Positions 14,397 to 24,400 of a stretch of DNA of 47,886 nucleotides are shown here, one piece after another. The first letter of the stretch is position 1, and each line of letters begins with the position of its first letter. The stretch comes from Clostridiales bacterium (GTDB lineage: Bacteria > Bacillota > Clostridia > Oscillospirales > Acutalibacteraceae). The position numbers and the translations under genes are program-made. The stretch is from assembly GCA_021202245.1 (NCBI GenBank), contig JAJQDK010000010.1, positions 1 to 47,886 of the forward strand. The letters are read 5' to 3'. The notes beneath the pieces were generated by a model that searched no databases, was not told the origin of the DNA, and was given only the letters and a program-made list of their open reading frames with translations.

Positions 14397-15096
14397 AAAA
14401 GAGCTTTCAAAACGATATTTACTTTTCATCATCAGCCTGTTTTTTTCCGCCCTCGGAGTTGCGTTTACAAAGCACGGCGGATTAGGCGTATCGCCGATTT
14501 CCTCCGTGGCAAACGTACTGAGCTGCCGGTTTGATTTTTTATCAATCGGCATTTGGCTCATCATATGGAACTGTCTGCTGATTTTGGGGCAAATAGTCAT
14601 TTTAAGAAGAAAATTTCAGATAATCCAGCTTCTGCAAATTCCGCTGTCCGTTTTATTCAGAGTATTTACCGATATAGGAATGAAGATTGTTTCGTGGATT
14701 CCGACAGATTCATACATAATGAAATTGTTGATGGTTGTAACAGGAATAATAATATTAGCCTTCGGCGTATCTCTTTCGGTGATTGCAAACGTAATTTTAA
14801 ATTCCGGAGAAGCGTTTGTCAAGGCGATTTCGGACACAACCCATAAGCAGTTCGGCAATGTAAAAATAGCATTTGATGTAGGCTGTGTTGCGGCGTCTGT
14901 GATTTTGTCGCTGATATTCTTCGACTTTAAAATTGTGGGCGCAAGAGAGGGCACCGTCATATCGGCGTTCACGGTCGGATTGGTTGTAAAATTTTTCAAT
15001 AAGCACTTGCAGCAGCCGATAAGCTCCCTGCTTACGACACAAAGCACCGAAGCGGAGCTGCCCGCTTCTAATCTGAATCGCAGCAACGCAAGATAG
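14389..15096 (+). CDS. YczE/YitT-like integral membrane protein (DUF6198 type)
   Basis: A predicted 235-aa polytopic membrane protein with about five to six hydrophobic helices. The N-terminal stretch KRYLLFIISLFFSALGVAFT followed by GGLGVSPISSVANVLS, and the central GVSLSVIANVILNSGEAFVKAI, are characteristic of the YczE family. The transport substrate or function is not known; B. subtilis YczE is linked to surfactin production by an unclear route. I chose the TTG at 14389 because AGGAG lies 9 nt upstream and it overlaps the marR stop by 8 nt; a reading from 14332 would overlap marR by 65 nt without a binding site. The operon with marR suggests induced export or resistance. Confidence 0.78.
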   Translation: MNKKELSKRYLLFIISLFFSALGVAFTKHGGLGVSPISSVANVLSCRFDFLSIGIWLIIWNCLLILGQIVILRRKFQIIQLLQIPLSVLFRVFTDIGMKIVSWIPTDSYIMKLLMVVTGIIILAFGVSLSVIANVILNSGEAFVKAISDTTHKQFGNVKIAFDVGCVAASVILSLIFFDFKIVGAREGTVISAFTVGLVVKFFNKHLQQPISSLLTTQSTEAELPASNLNRSNAR

Positions 15097-15161
15097 CTTT
15101 CAAGCAAGCTGCCTGCCCCGTAAGGCGCAAAAGCAACGGCGGAGGGCATTTGCGTTTCAGG

Positions 15162-15581
15162 TTAAAAAATCTTCTTTTCAAATTCCTTTCCGCAACGGGG
15201 ACAGCGCACGGTATGAGTTCCTTTTTTTCTTTTAACTCTCAGCTGAGCTTTGCAGGAGGGACATTTGAGGTACTTGTAGTCATTGCGCTCTTTAAATCTG
15301 CGGGCACACAGCTTAAACCAATTTGTCACCGAATTAAAAATTGCCGTAAAGCGCCTGTTTTCGGCACTGCGCCCGTAGATATTGCGTGAAAGGGTACGAA
15401 ACAAAAATAGTGCAAGGGCAATCAACTCAAAGAGGTCGATAATAAGGCTTGCGGTTGAATTAAATACAAAGAGATTTACAAACCAAAGCACAAGAAAAAC
15501 GATAAAAATAAATTTATTGAAATTATCCATACCGTATCTGCCTTGCATAAAGGCAGAAAATTTTTGCATTAAGCCTCGCAT
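15162..15581 (-). CDS. Membrane protein with C-terminal zinc ribbon
   Basis: A 139-aa protein of unknown function. Two hydrophobic helices (about residues 22-42 and 44-62) are followed by a basic linker. A C-terminal zinc ribbon carries CPSC and CPRCG pairs 19 residues apart (about 109-131). The ATG at 15581 has AAAGGATG upstream. It lies downstream of the NAD(P)HX epimerase gene on the same strand, with a 78-nt gap. Its stop codon is in TAACCT. The architecture resembles the small protein at 5781-6158 but with the zinc ribbon at the other end, and I see no sequence similarity between them. Confidence 0.7.
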   Translation of the reverse strand: MRGLMQKFSAFMQGRYGMDNFNKFIFIVFLVLWFVNLFVFNSTASLIIDLFELIALALFLFRTLSRNIYGRSAENRRFTAIFNSVTNWFKLCARRFKERNDYKYLKCPSCKAQLRVKRKKGTHTVRCPRCGKEFEKKIF

Positions 15582-15659
15582 TTATATCATCCTTTCGATA
15601 GTATTTTATCATATGCGCCCCGTAGGAAGCAATATACATTTTGTATGTTTTGCTTTTGC

Positions 15660-16514
15660 TTATGAAACATAATCGGCGCAAAAGTAAACGTATTTTACGT
15701 CTGCTATTACTGCGGAATGCTCGGTTTTGACTACTACCGTTTTGTGCTGTGAAGCGCTGAGCTCACTCACGCATTGAGCAATATTACAGGCTTTGCGGTC
15801 ATAACCGTACTTGTCAAAAAACTCTTCCTCGGTCATAACCAACGACTCGTATCCCTCAAAGAGAGAGAGCCGTGAATAGTCAATCAGCATATATTCATCC
15901 TTGAGCAAATGTATGCCGATGTCGGCATTTACAAGAGAATCTATATAATACGGAGCGTCGCCCGTAAAAAATCCGGTCTTAAAATATCCAATTGAAACCG
16001 TCAGGTCGGAGTTCACTGCGATGCTGCCCACTCCGGTGTCACCGTTGATTCCGCTGTTTATGTCGGCGCTGATAACATAGGCGTTTGATGAGTTAATCTG
16101 CTCAATAGCCGAAAGTGCCTGACCTTGCACCTCTCCCTTAAAGCCTGTTCCGAAAATGCAGTCCACCACTATGTCATAGCCGATAAAGCTGCCTGCCGAG
16201 CCAAGCGCTTCCTCCTCGGCTCCGAGAGCCTTTGCGTTTTTATAATAGTACAGTCCGTCCTCGGAAAATCCGTCGCCGACTCTGACTATGGTGGGAATAA
16301 TTCCGTTTTGGCAAAGTATACAGGCGAGAGCGTAGCCGTCGCCACCGTTGTTGCCCTTGCCGCAGACAACGGCAACCTTGCCTACAAATTTTACGGAATT
16401 AAAAATTCCCTGCGCCGCTCTGAGCATAAGCTCTGCCGACGAGGTATGCTCGGCAATGGTATGAGCGTCGCTTTGACGCATATTTTCAACAGTAATAACC
16501 TTTTGCAAGTCCAT
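15660..16514 (-). CDS. nnrE: NAD(P)H-hydrate epimerase (YjeF N-terminal domain protein)
   Basis: Epimerises the R and S forms of damaged NAD(P)HX so that a dehydratase can repair them. The YjeF_N Rossmann-like core spans about residues 5-205. It shows NMRQSDAHTI near the start, the nucleotide loop VVCGKGNNGGDGYALA, DCIFGTGFKGEV with the catalytic-Asp region, and ISADINSGINGDTG. Unlike the common fused bacterial enzyme, the ADP/ATP-dependent dehydratase half is missing. About 75 residues of unassigned sequence follow instead, containing FFDKYGYDRKACNIAQ and ending VYFCADYVS. The dehydratase must be encoded elsewhere. The ATG follows AAGGAAAA. Confidence 0.87.
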   Translation of the reverse strand: MDLQKVITVENMRQSDAHTIAEHTSSAELMLRAAQGIFNSVKFVGKVAVVCGKGNNGGDGYALACILCQNGIIPTIVRVGDGFSEDGLYYYKNAKALGAEEEALGSAGSFIGYDIVVDCIFGTGFKGEVQGQALSAIEQINSSNAYVISADINSGINGDTGVGSIAVNSDLTVSIGYFKTGFFTGDAPYYIDSLVNADIGIHLLKDEYMLIDYSRLSLFEGYESLVMTEEEFFDKYGYDRKACNIAQCVSELSASQHKTVVVKTEHSAVIADVKYVYFCADYVS

Positions 16515-16562
16515 TTTGCGTTTTCCTTTCCCATTGATTTGTCAGCCTAATATGTATATAGC

Positions 16563-17273
16563 TCACAGCACTTCACGTGCTGCGTTGTATGCGATTTCAA
16601 CGGCTTCCTCATCGGTGTTGCAAGTAAGCCGAAAAAGCTTTACCGAGGAAAAGAACTCATCGAGAAGCGAAAGCAGGACAGCCATTTTTTCCCTGTCCGA
16701 GGGTACAACGGTCGCTTCCAAAATTTCCTTAAATACCGTGCCTGCGGCTACACGCTCGGCGCGGTTTTCTTTTCCCCTTTGCAAAACAAAAACAGCCTTT
16801 ACGGGCGCCTTTGTGTTCTGTCCTATATTTGATTTGCCCATCCACGGAGTGCCGAAAACATAAAATTTGCCGTCAATCTTCCTCACAATGGGCTTATCGT
16901 CGTTAATCATAGTTACCCTATCGCCGAAATGCTTTCGCCAAAGGGCGGTGTGGGTTGACTTGCCCACTCCTCTTTAAGCCGTGAACATATACCCCTCGTT
17001 GTCCATGGCAAGGCATGACGAATGAAAGAAAAAGCCGTTGTAGCTTTCAAGAATCCGGTTGCAGATTGCGGTCAGCACAAGCGTGCTTTCCGCCGCCTCG
17101 GGAGGATACTCATACCTGCACCTTTTGCAAAAGGCGGCTACCGCTTCCTCGTCAGCGCTTGCATCAAAGTCAAAGCTCTCCGCCTCGGTCAAATACGGTT
17201 CAAGCCGATTTTTAACCAAGCTGTATATCGGTTTTATAAGTATATTAAGCTCTGCAATCTTGTATATAGGCAT
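16563..17273 (-). pseudogene. HPr-kinase-like P-loop protein gene interrupted by an in-frame stop
   Basis: Two same-frame segments read as one protein of about 236 codons. The first ends ...YMFTA, a TAA follows at 16974-16976, and reading resumes RGVGKSTHTALWRKHFGD. Together they reconstruct the Walker A region of HPr-kinase-like (COG1493) proteins, usually FTA-x-SG-x-GKSTHT. The stop replaces the x residue, often Lys (AAA to TAA is one change). Downstream are INDDKPIV (a Walker B-like acidic pair) and FGTPWMGK. The start ATG at 17273 has GGAG 6 nt upstream. The rest of the frame is intact, which points to a recent nonsense mutation, a polymorphism or a sequencing error. No PqqD or peptide cassette is adjacent, so the original substrate is unknown. 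Confidence 0.72.
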
Positions 17274-17357
17274 AGTTTTCTCCAACAATATTTGTATTTT
17301 TCCGTATTCAAATCGAAGATGAGCAAATTTACCCCGCTTAATTTCACCCTAAGCCAT

Positions 17358-17384
17358 ACGCTGTGTATATTTCATACACGGCGT
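17358..17384. other. 11-bp hairpin in the kinase-rpoB intergenic region
   Basis: ACGCTGTGTAT (17358-17368) pairs with ATACACGGCGT (17374-17384) with one G-U pair and a 5-nt loop. No T run follows on either strand. It lies between divergent genes. The rest of 17274-17490 is AT-rich, and I see nothing else in it. Confidence 0.4.
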
Positions 17385-17490
17385 CGGGCGTATCATAAGG
17401 GTCGTTTTTCGGAAATAATTATTCTTTTGCAGAATTAAAAGGTAAAAACTTAAAAAATTTAAAAAAATCGCCGTTTTTAAAAATTTCCTC

Positions 17491-17519
17491 TTGACAAGCC
17501 GCCCGTAGGGTTATAAAAT
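17491..17519 (+). promoter_or_regulatory. rpoBC promoter
   Basis: Consensus TTGACA (17491-17496), 17 nt, TAAAAT (17514-17519). The leader is about 180 nt. It has a small CATAAA/TTTATG hairpin followed by a run of seven T residues (from about 17624), which could act as a weak attenuator. Confidence 0.65.
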
Positions 17520-17704
17520 AGTAAAATGTACCATAATGGGGTTAAATACCGACGGGGACAGAAATTTTCAAAAAAACAGCTTCAACATAAGGGGATATTA
17601 GCATAAATTTCTTTATGTGTCAAGAGTTTTTTTCATCACTTATTTTTTGCTTTTCCGTCAGCCCCGCAATACGATATACAAATCCGAATTTTTTAAGGAG
17701 TGAT

Positions 17705-20700
17705 ATGCCTATGGTTAATGTCAAACCCGTAAAGCTTGGCAACACCGAAAGAATGAGCTTCGGTAAGATTGATGAAGTTATCAGTATGCCGAACCTCATT
17801 GAGGTGCAAAAGAAATCATACGAGTGGTTTCTTAACGAAGGTCTTAAGGATGTGTTCAAAGATGTTTCGGGAATTACCGATTATCAGGACAACCTTGTGC
17901 TCGACTTCATTGATTATGAATTGGACACGGACCACCCTAATTGCAGCGTAATTGAATGTAAGGAGCGTGACGCAACATATTCCGCTGCGCTCAGGGTTAC
18001 CGCTCGCCTGCTCAACAAATCTACAGGCGAAATTAAAGAAAGCAACGTATTTATGGGCGATTTTCCGCTTATGACTCCCAGCGGAACCTTTGTAATTAAC
18101 GGCGCGGAGCGTGTTATTGTTTCTCAGCTCGTAAGAAGCCCCGGCGTTTACTATAAGATGGAGCAGGACAAAACCGGCAAGGAGCGTTACTCTACCACGG
18201 TTATCCCCAACCGAGGTGCGTGGCTTGAATACGAAACGGACGTAAACGACGTTTTCTATGTTCGTATCGACAAAAACCGCAAGCTTCCCGTAACCTCATT
18301 CATCAGGGCTTTGGGCTTGGGCAGCGACGCTGAAATTCTCGATTTCTTCGGTGACGATGAGAGAATGAAGGCCACCATTGAAAAGGACCAGGCGCATAAC
18401 ATTGAAGAGGGTCTTATCGAGGTTTACAAAAAGCTTCGTCCTTCCGAGCCCCCCACAATCGAAAGCGCGCAAACTCACATAAACAACCTGTTCTTTGACC
18501 CCAACCGCTACGATATGTCAAGAGTGGGCAGATATAAATATAATAAGAAGCTCGGCATTGCAAACCGCCTTGCGGACAGAGTTCTTGCAGAGCCTGTTGC
18601 CAATCCCCGCACGGGCGAGGTTATGGCTCTCAGAGATGAAAAGGTTTCCAAGCAAAAGGCGCTTGAAATTGAAAACGCAGGCGTAAACGTCGTATATGTC
18701 AAGGCTGTGGACGAAACCGTGGTAAAGGTTATTTCAAACGGTATGGTTGACATTAACTGCTATGTTGACTTTGACGCCGAAAAGGAATGTGACATTCGTG
18801 AAAATGTACGCTTTGATGTTTTGTGCGAAATTCTTGATGCCGCGCAAAACGAGGAGGAGCTTAAGGATATGCTCCGTGAGCGTGCCGACGAGCTTGTTCC
18901 CAACCACATTACGGTTGAGGATATTTTTGCCACAATTAACTACCTCAACTGCGTAGCTCACGGCGTGGGCAACACCGACGATATTGACCACCTCGGCAAC
19001 AGACGTATCCGCTGTGTGGGCGAGCTGCTTCAAAATCAATTCAGAATAGGTTTTTCAAGACTTGAGAGAGTTGTAAGAGAGAGAATGACAACCCAATCTC
19101 AGGATATGGATTCATTATCCCCTAATTCACTTATAAATATCCGTCCCGTTACGGCTGCAATCAAGGAATTTTTCGGTTCATCTCCGCTTTCGCAGTTTAT
19201 GGATCAGACAAATCCGCTTGCAGAGCTTACTCACAAGCGCCGCCTTTCGGCGCTCGGACCGGGCGGCTTGTCCCGTGACCGCGCAGGATTTGAGGTTCGT
19301 GACGTTCACTACACGCACTACGGCCGTATGTGTCCTATTGAAACCCCGGAAGGACCTAACATAGGACTTATCTCCTATCTTGCATCCTTTGCAAAAATCA
19401 ATAAATACGGCTTTATCGAGGCGCCCTACCGTAAAATTGACAAGGAAACGGGCATTGTTACCGATGAAGTAGTATATATGACCGCCGACACCGAGGACAA
19501 CTATGCGGTTGCTCAGGCCAACGAGCCTCTCGATGAAAACGGCAAATTTGTAAATTCAAGAGTGGCAGGCCGTCTGCGTGACGAATTTGTTGAGCTGCCG
19601 CCCGATAGATTTGATTATATGGACGTATCGCCTAAGATGGTAGTATCTGTGGCAACGGCTATGATTCCCTTCCTTGAAAACGACGATGCAAACCGTGCCC
19701 TTATGGGCGCTAATATGCAGAGGCAGGCTGTTCCGCTTCTCACCTCGCAGGCGCCTATTGTAGGCACCGGAATGGAATACAAGGCAGGCACCGACTCCGG
19801 CGTTTGTATTCTTGCCGAGGAGGACGGCGTTGTCACAAGCGTAGACGCCCGCAGTATTCGTGTTCAGTACGATTCCGGCAGGGTGCAGGACTTTGAGGTA
19901 ATCAAGTTTTTACGTTCCAACCAAGGCACCTGCTTTAACCAGCACCCGATTGTTTCAAGGGGACAGCGTGTTAAAAAGGGCGAGGTTCTCGCCGACGGCC
20001 CCGCAACCGACAACGGCGAAATCGCACTCGGCAAAAACGCTCTCATCGGCTTTATGACCTGGGAGGGCTATAACTACGAGGATGCTGTTCTTATCAGCGA
20101 AAAGGTAGTCCGTGAGGACGTTTACACCTCAATCCACATTGAGGAATTTGACATTGAGGCAAGAGATACCAAGCTCGGCCCCGAGGAAATTACAAGAGAT
20201 ATTACAAACGTCGGCGAGGATATGCTCAGAAACCTTGACGAGGACGGTATTATCCAGATAGGCGCAGAGGTTCACGCAGGAGATATTCTTGTAGGTAAGG
20301 TTACGCCGAAGGGCGAAACCGAGCTGACAGCCGAGGAAAGACTGCTTCGCGCTATTTTCGGCGAAAAGGCTCGTGAGGTCAGAGATACCTCCCTCAGAGT
20401 TCCCCACGGAGAGAGCGGAACCGTTGTTGACGTTAAGGTGTTCACCCGTGCAGACAGCAGAAACGAGCTTCAGCCCGGAGTAAATAAGGTAGTCAGAGTT
20501 TATTTGGCTCTCAAGCGTAAAATCAGCGTAGGCGACAAAATGGCAGGCCGTCACGGAAACAAGGGTGTTGTTTCAAGAATTCTGCCCGTTGAGGATATGC
20601 CTTTCCTCCCCGACGGCACACCGCTTGACATCGTGCTTAACCCCCTGGGCGTACCTTCACGTATGAACATCGGTCAGGTGCTTGAGGTTCATCTCGGCTA

Positions 20701-21445
20701 TGCCGCCAAGGCTCTCGGCTGGAAGATAATGACGCCGGTATTTGACGGCGCCCACGAGCAGGATATATTCACTGCTCTTAAGGATGCAGGCTACAGCGAG
20801 GACGGCAAAACCTGGCTTATTGACGGACGTACCGGCGAACGCTTTGACAATCCCGTTACGGTGGGATATATGTACTATCTCAAGCTCCATCACCTTGTTG
20901 ACGAGAAAATCCACGCAAGAAGCACAGGCCCGTATTCACTGGTTACTCAGCAGCCGCTCGGCGGTAAAGCTCAGTTCGGCGGTCAGCGCTTCGGTGAGAT
21001 GGAGGTTTGGGCGCTTGAGGCTTACGGCGCAGCCTATACTCTTCAGGAAATTCTTACCGTTAAGTCGGACGACGTTGTCGGCCGTGTTAAGACCTACGAA
21101 GCAATCGTTAAGGGTCAAAACATTCCCGCTCCGGGTATTCCCGAATCGTTCAGAGTTCTTATTAAAGAGCTTCAGTCACTTGCTCTTGACGTTCGTGTTC
21201 TTGACAGAAACGGCGACGAAATAGATATGAAACAAAAGTTTGACGAGGACGAGGATCTTGCCGATGCAGCAGACAGCCGCGACAGCTCCGCGTTTGAGGA
21301 GGAAAGCATTATGACCTCAATGGAGGGCTATGTGCTTGACGAAGGCGGCGAGGACGGCAATATGTTTGACGAATCCTCTCTTGCCGACGAGGAATCCGAC
21401 GACAACACGTTAGACTTTGACAGCTATAACAGTGATGAAATGTAA
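17705..21445 (+). CDS. rpoB: RNA polymerase beta subunit
   Basis: The beta subunit of RNA polymerase, forming half of the catalytic cleft. About 1246 aa. Family blocks run in order from SFGKIDEVISMPNLIEVQ at the N-terminus through the rifampicin cluster. That cluster reads LSQFMDQTNPL, THKRRLSALGPGG and RAGFEVRDVH, with the wild-type Asp, His and Ser equivalents, so no classical rifampicin-resistance change is seen. KMAGRHGNKGV and GGKAQFGGQRFGEMEVWA follow. The tail beyond about residue 1180 is strongly acidic. AAGGAG at 17695-17700 is 4 nt from the ATG at 17705 and 10 nt from a second ATG at 17711; either could be used. rpoC follows after 12 nt. The usual rplKAJL genes are not upstream. Confidence 0.98.
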   Translation: MPMVNVKPVKLGNTERMSFGKIDEVISMPNLIEVQKKSYEWFLNEGLKDVFKDVSGITDYQDNLVLDFIDYELDTDHPNCSVIECKERDATYSAALRVTARLLNKSTGEIKESNVFMGDFPLMTPSGTFVINGAERVIVSQLVRSPGVYYKMEQDKTGKERYSTTVIPNRGAWLEYETDVNDVFYVRIDKNRKLPVTSFIRALGLGSDAEILDFFGDDERMKATIEKDQAHNIEEGLIEVYKKLRPSEPPTIESAQTHINNLFFDPNRYDMSRVGRYKYNKKLGIANRLADRVLAEPVANPRTGEVMALRDEKVSKQKALEIENAGVNVVYVKAVDETVVKVISNGMVDINCYVDFDAEKECDIRENVRFDVLCEILDAAQNEEELKDMLRERADELVPNHITVEDIFATINYLNCVAHGVGNTDDIDHLGNRRIRCVGELLQNQFRIGFSRLERVVRERMTTQSQDMDSLSPNSLINIRPVTAAIKEFFGSSPLSQFMDQTNPLAELTHKRRLSALGPGGLSRDRAGFEVRDVHYTHYGRMCPIETPEGPNIGLISYLASFAKINKYGFIEAPYRKIDKETGIVTDEVVYMTADTEDNYAVAQANEPLDENGKFVNSRVAGRLRDEFVELPPDRFDYMDVSPKMVVSVATAMIPFLENDDANRALMGANMQRQAVPLLTSQAPIVGTGMEYKAGTDSGVCILAEEDGVVTSVDARSIRVQYDSGRVQDFEVIKFLRSNQGTCFNQHPIVSRGQRVKKGEVLADGPATDNGEIALGKNALIGFMTWEGYNYEDAVLISEKVVREDVYTSIHIEEFDIEARDTKLGPEEITRDITNVGEDMLRNLDEDGIIQIGAEVHAGDILVGKVTPKGETELTAEERLLRAIFGEKAREVRDTSLRVPHGESGTVVDVKVFTRADSRNELQPGVNKVVRVYLALKRKISVGDKMAGRHGNKGVVSRILPVEDMPFLPDGTPLDIVLNPLGVPSRMNIGQVLEVHLGYAAKALGWKIMTPVFDGAHEQDIFTALKDAGYSEDGKTWLIDGRTGERFDNPVTVGYMYYLKLHHLVDEKIHARSTGPYSLVTQQPLGGKAQFGGQRFGEMEVWALEAYGAAYTLQEILTVKSDDVVGRVKTYEAIVKGQNIPAPGIPESFRVLIKELQSLALDVRVLDRNGDEIDMKQKFDEDEDLADAADSRDSSAFEEESIMTSMEGYVLDEGGEDGNMFDESSLADEESDDNTLDFDSYNSDEM

Positions 21446-21457
21446 GGAGGCAGTACA

Positions 21458-24400
21458 ATGATGGATAATAATGTTTTTGATTCGATTAAAATCGGGCTTG
21501 CTTCCCCCGAACAAATAAGAGAATGGTCATACGGCGAGGTTAAAAAGCCCGAAACCATTAACTATCGCACCCTTAAACCCGAACGTGACGGCTTGTTCTG
21601 CGAGCGTATTTTCGGACCTACAAAGGATTGGGAATGTCACTGCGGAAAATACAAGAGGATTCGCTACAAGGGTAAAATCTGCGACCGCTGCGGAGTTGAG
21701 GTTACCCGTGCCAAGGTAAGGCGTGAGCGTATGGGCCACATTGAGCTTGCCGCTCCCGTATCCCACATTTGGTACTTCAAGGGTATACCCTCCAGAATTG
21801 CCCTTATGCTTGACATTTCTCCCAAGCTTCTTGAAAACGTGCTTTATTTCTCACAATACATTGTTACCGACCCCGGCGACTGCCGTGACCTTACAAAGCT
21901 GCAGTGTCTTACCGAGGAAGAGTACAGCGATATGCGTGAGAAGTATGAGGCCGACTTTAAAGCCGGTATGGGCGCCGAAACAATCAAGGAGCTGCTTAAA
22001 GAAATCGACCTTGAAGCACTTTCCGCCGAGCTTAAGGAGGAGTTTGAGAGCGCAACGGGACAAAAGCGTGTGCGCCTGCTCAAGCGCCTTGACGTTGTAG
22101 AAAGCTTCAGAATGTCGGGCAACCGTCCCGAATGGATGATACTCGACGTTGTTCCGGTAATTCCGCCGGATATCCGTCCTATGGTTCAGCTTGACGGCGG
22201 ACGTTTTGCTACCTCCGACCTCAACGACCTCTACCGCAGAGTTATCAACCGCAACAACAGACTTAAAAAGCTTCTTGAGCTCAATGCTCCCGAAATCATC
22301 ATTCGCAACGAAAAGAGAATGCTGCAGGAATCGGTTGACGCGCTTATTGACAACGGCAGACGCGGCCGTCCCGTAACAGGACCCAACAACCGTCCGCTCA
22401 AATCGCTTTCGGATATGCTCAAGGGCAAGCAGGGACGTTTCCGTCAGAATCTTCTCGGAAAGCGTGTCGACTATTCGGGACGTTCGGTTATCGTAGTAGG
22501 TCCTGAGCTTAAAATGTATCAGTGCGGTCTTCCCAAGGAAATGGCACTTGAGCTGTTTAAGCCGTTCGTTATGAAGCGACTTGTTGAAACAAATGAAAAA
22601 ATGAATATAAAGGCGGCAAGAAAAGCCGTTGAGCGTGCAAAGGACGAGGTATGGGACGCTCTTGAGGTTGTAATCAAGGGTCATCCGGTTCTCCTTAACC
22701 GTGCGCCCACACTTCACAGACTCGGTATCCAGGCGTTTGAGCCCGTGCTTGTTGAGGGACGTGCGCTCAAGCTTCATCCGCTTGCCTGCACCGCCTACAA
22801 TGCCGACTTTGACGGCGACCAGATGGCTGTTCACGTTCCACTTTCCGCCGAGGCTCAGGCTGAGGCAAGGTTCCTTATGCTTGCGGCAGGCAATCTGCTC
22901 AAGCCCTCCGACGGTCAGCCTGTTACCGTTCCTACTCAGGATATGATTCTCGGCTCCTATTATCTCACCCTTGACAAGGACGGAGAAAAGGGCGAGGGCA
23001 AGGTATTCCGTGATGTAGACGAGGTTATGATGGCTTATCAGACAGGCGAAATCGAGCTTCACTCCAAAATCAAGGTTCGCCGTGAAGCGGTGGTTGACGG
23101 AGTTAGGGAGTCTGCGCTTGTTGACACCACCATCGGAAAAATCATCTTTAATAACCCAATTCCCCAGGACTTGGGCTTTGTTGACAGAAGCATCCCAGAA
23201 AACAAATTTAAATTTGAGATTGACTTCCTTGTAGGCAAGTCGGGACTCAAAAAAATTATAGACAAATGTATTAAAATCCACGGCACAACCAAAACCAGCG
23301 AGGTGCTTGACAACATCAAGGCGCAGGGCTACAAATACTCCACCAAGGGAGCTATCACCGTTGCCGTATGCGACGCCGTTATTCCGCCTGCAAAGAAGGA
23401 AATCATTGCAAAGGCAGAGGAAGAGGTTGACGCAGTCCGTGACGAGTATATGATGGGTCTTCGCTCTGACGAGGAGCGTTATGAGGAGGTTCTCAACATT
23501 TGGGAAAAGGCAACCAACGATGTTACCGATGCCCTGCAGAAAAACCTCGACCGCTACAATCCTATCTTTATGATGGCTGATTCGGGCGCCCGCGGCAGCA
23601 TGAGCCAGATTCGTCAGCTTGCGGGTATGCGCGGACTTATTGCAAACACCTCGGGTAAAACAATCGAAATCCCCATCAAGGCTAACTACCGTGAGGGCCT
23701 CAACATTATGGAATACTTCATTTCATCCCGAGGCGCTCGTAAGGGTCTTGCCGACACCGCTCTGAGAACGGCTGACTCGGGTTATCTTACCCGTCGTCTT
23801 GTTGACGTATCTCAGGAGGCTATTATCCGTGAGGAGGACTGCGGCACAACAGAGGGACTTGAAATATTCGATATCAAGGCGGGCGAGTCCAATGTTATCG
23901 AGGGACTCCACGAACGTCTTATCGGCCGTTATCTGCTTGACGATTTCTGTGACTCAAACGGCAGCGTGCTTGTTTCAAAGGACGTTTTAATTGGCGACAA
24001 AGAAGCAGATATTATAGTTGAGTCGGGCGTACAGAGCATTAAAATCCGTTCAGTGCTTGAATGTCGTGCAAAGCACGGCGCCTGCAGAAAATGCTACGGC
24101 GCCAACCTTGCAAACCGTCAGCCCGTTACTGTCGGCGAGGCAGTGGGAATCATTGCCGCTCAGTCAATCGGCGAGCCCGGTACACAGCTTACAATGAGAA
24201 CCTTCCACACCGGCGGTGTTGCTTCGGCAGAGGATATTACACAGGGTCTGCCCCGTGTTGAGGAGCTGTTTGAAGCGCGCAAGCCTAAGAGCCTTGCTAT
24301 TATCAGTGAAATTGACGGTGAGGTTCGTTTTGAGGAAATTAAAAACGCCCGTCACGCCGTAGTCTACAATAAGGAAACAGGCGACGATAAGGCTTATCTC

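Noticed and set aside
16563..16967. Second half of the kinase-like gene as a separate gene starting at GTG
   Set aside because: The GTG codon lies inside the Walker A motif and has no separate spaced binding site. The frame is the direct continuation of the upstream segment, so one interrupted gene is the better reading.
17536..17601. Small frame in the rpoB leader (MGLNTDGDRN...)
   Set aside because: The ATG is only about 10 nt from the predicted transcript start and has no binding site.
17615..17704. Thirty-residue N-terminal extension of RpoB
   Set aside because: It does not resemble any RpoB start, and the AAGGAG site points to ATG at 17705 or 17711.
21851..23281. Open frame of 476 codons antisense inside rpoC
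   Set aside because: It lies wholly opposite a highly conserved coding region, has no binding site or recognisable domain, and follows from codon bias in rpoC. Many similar antisense frames across rpoB, ackA and the ribosomal genes were dropped for the same reason.
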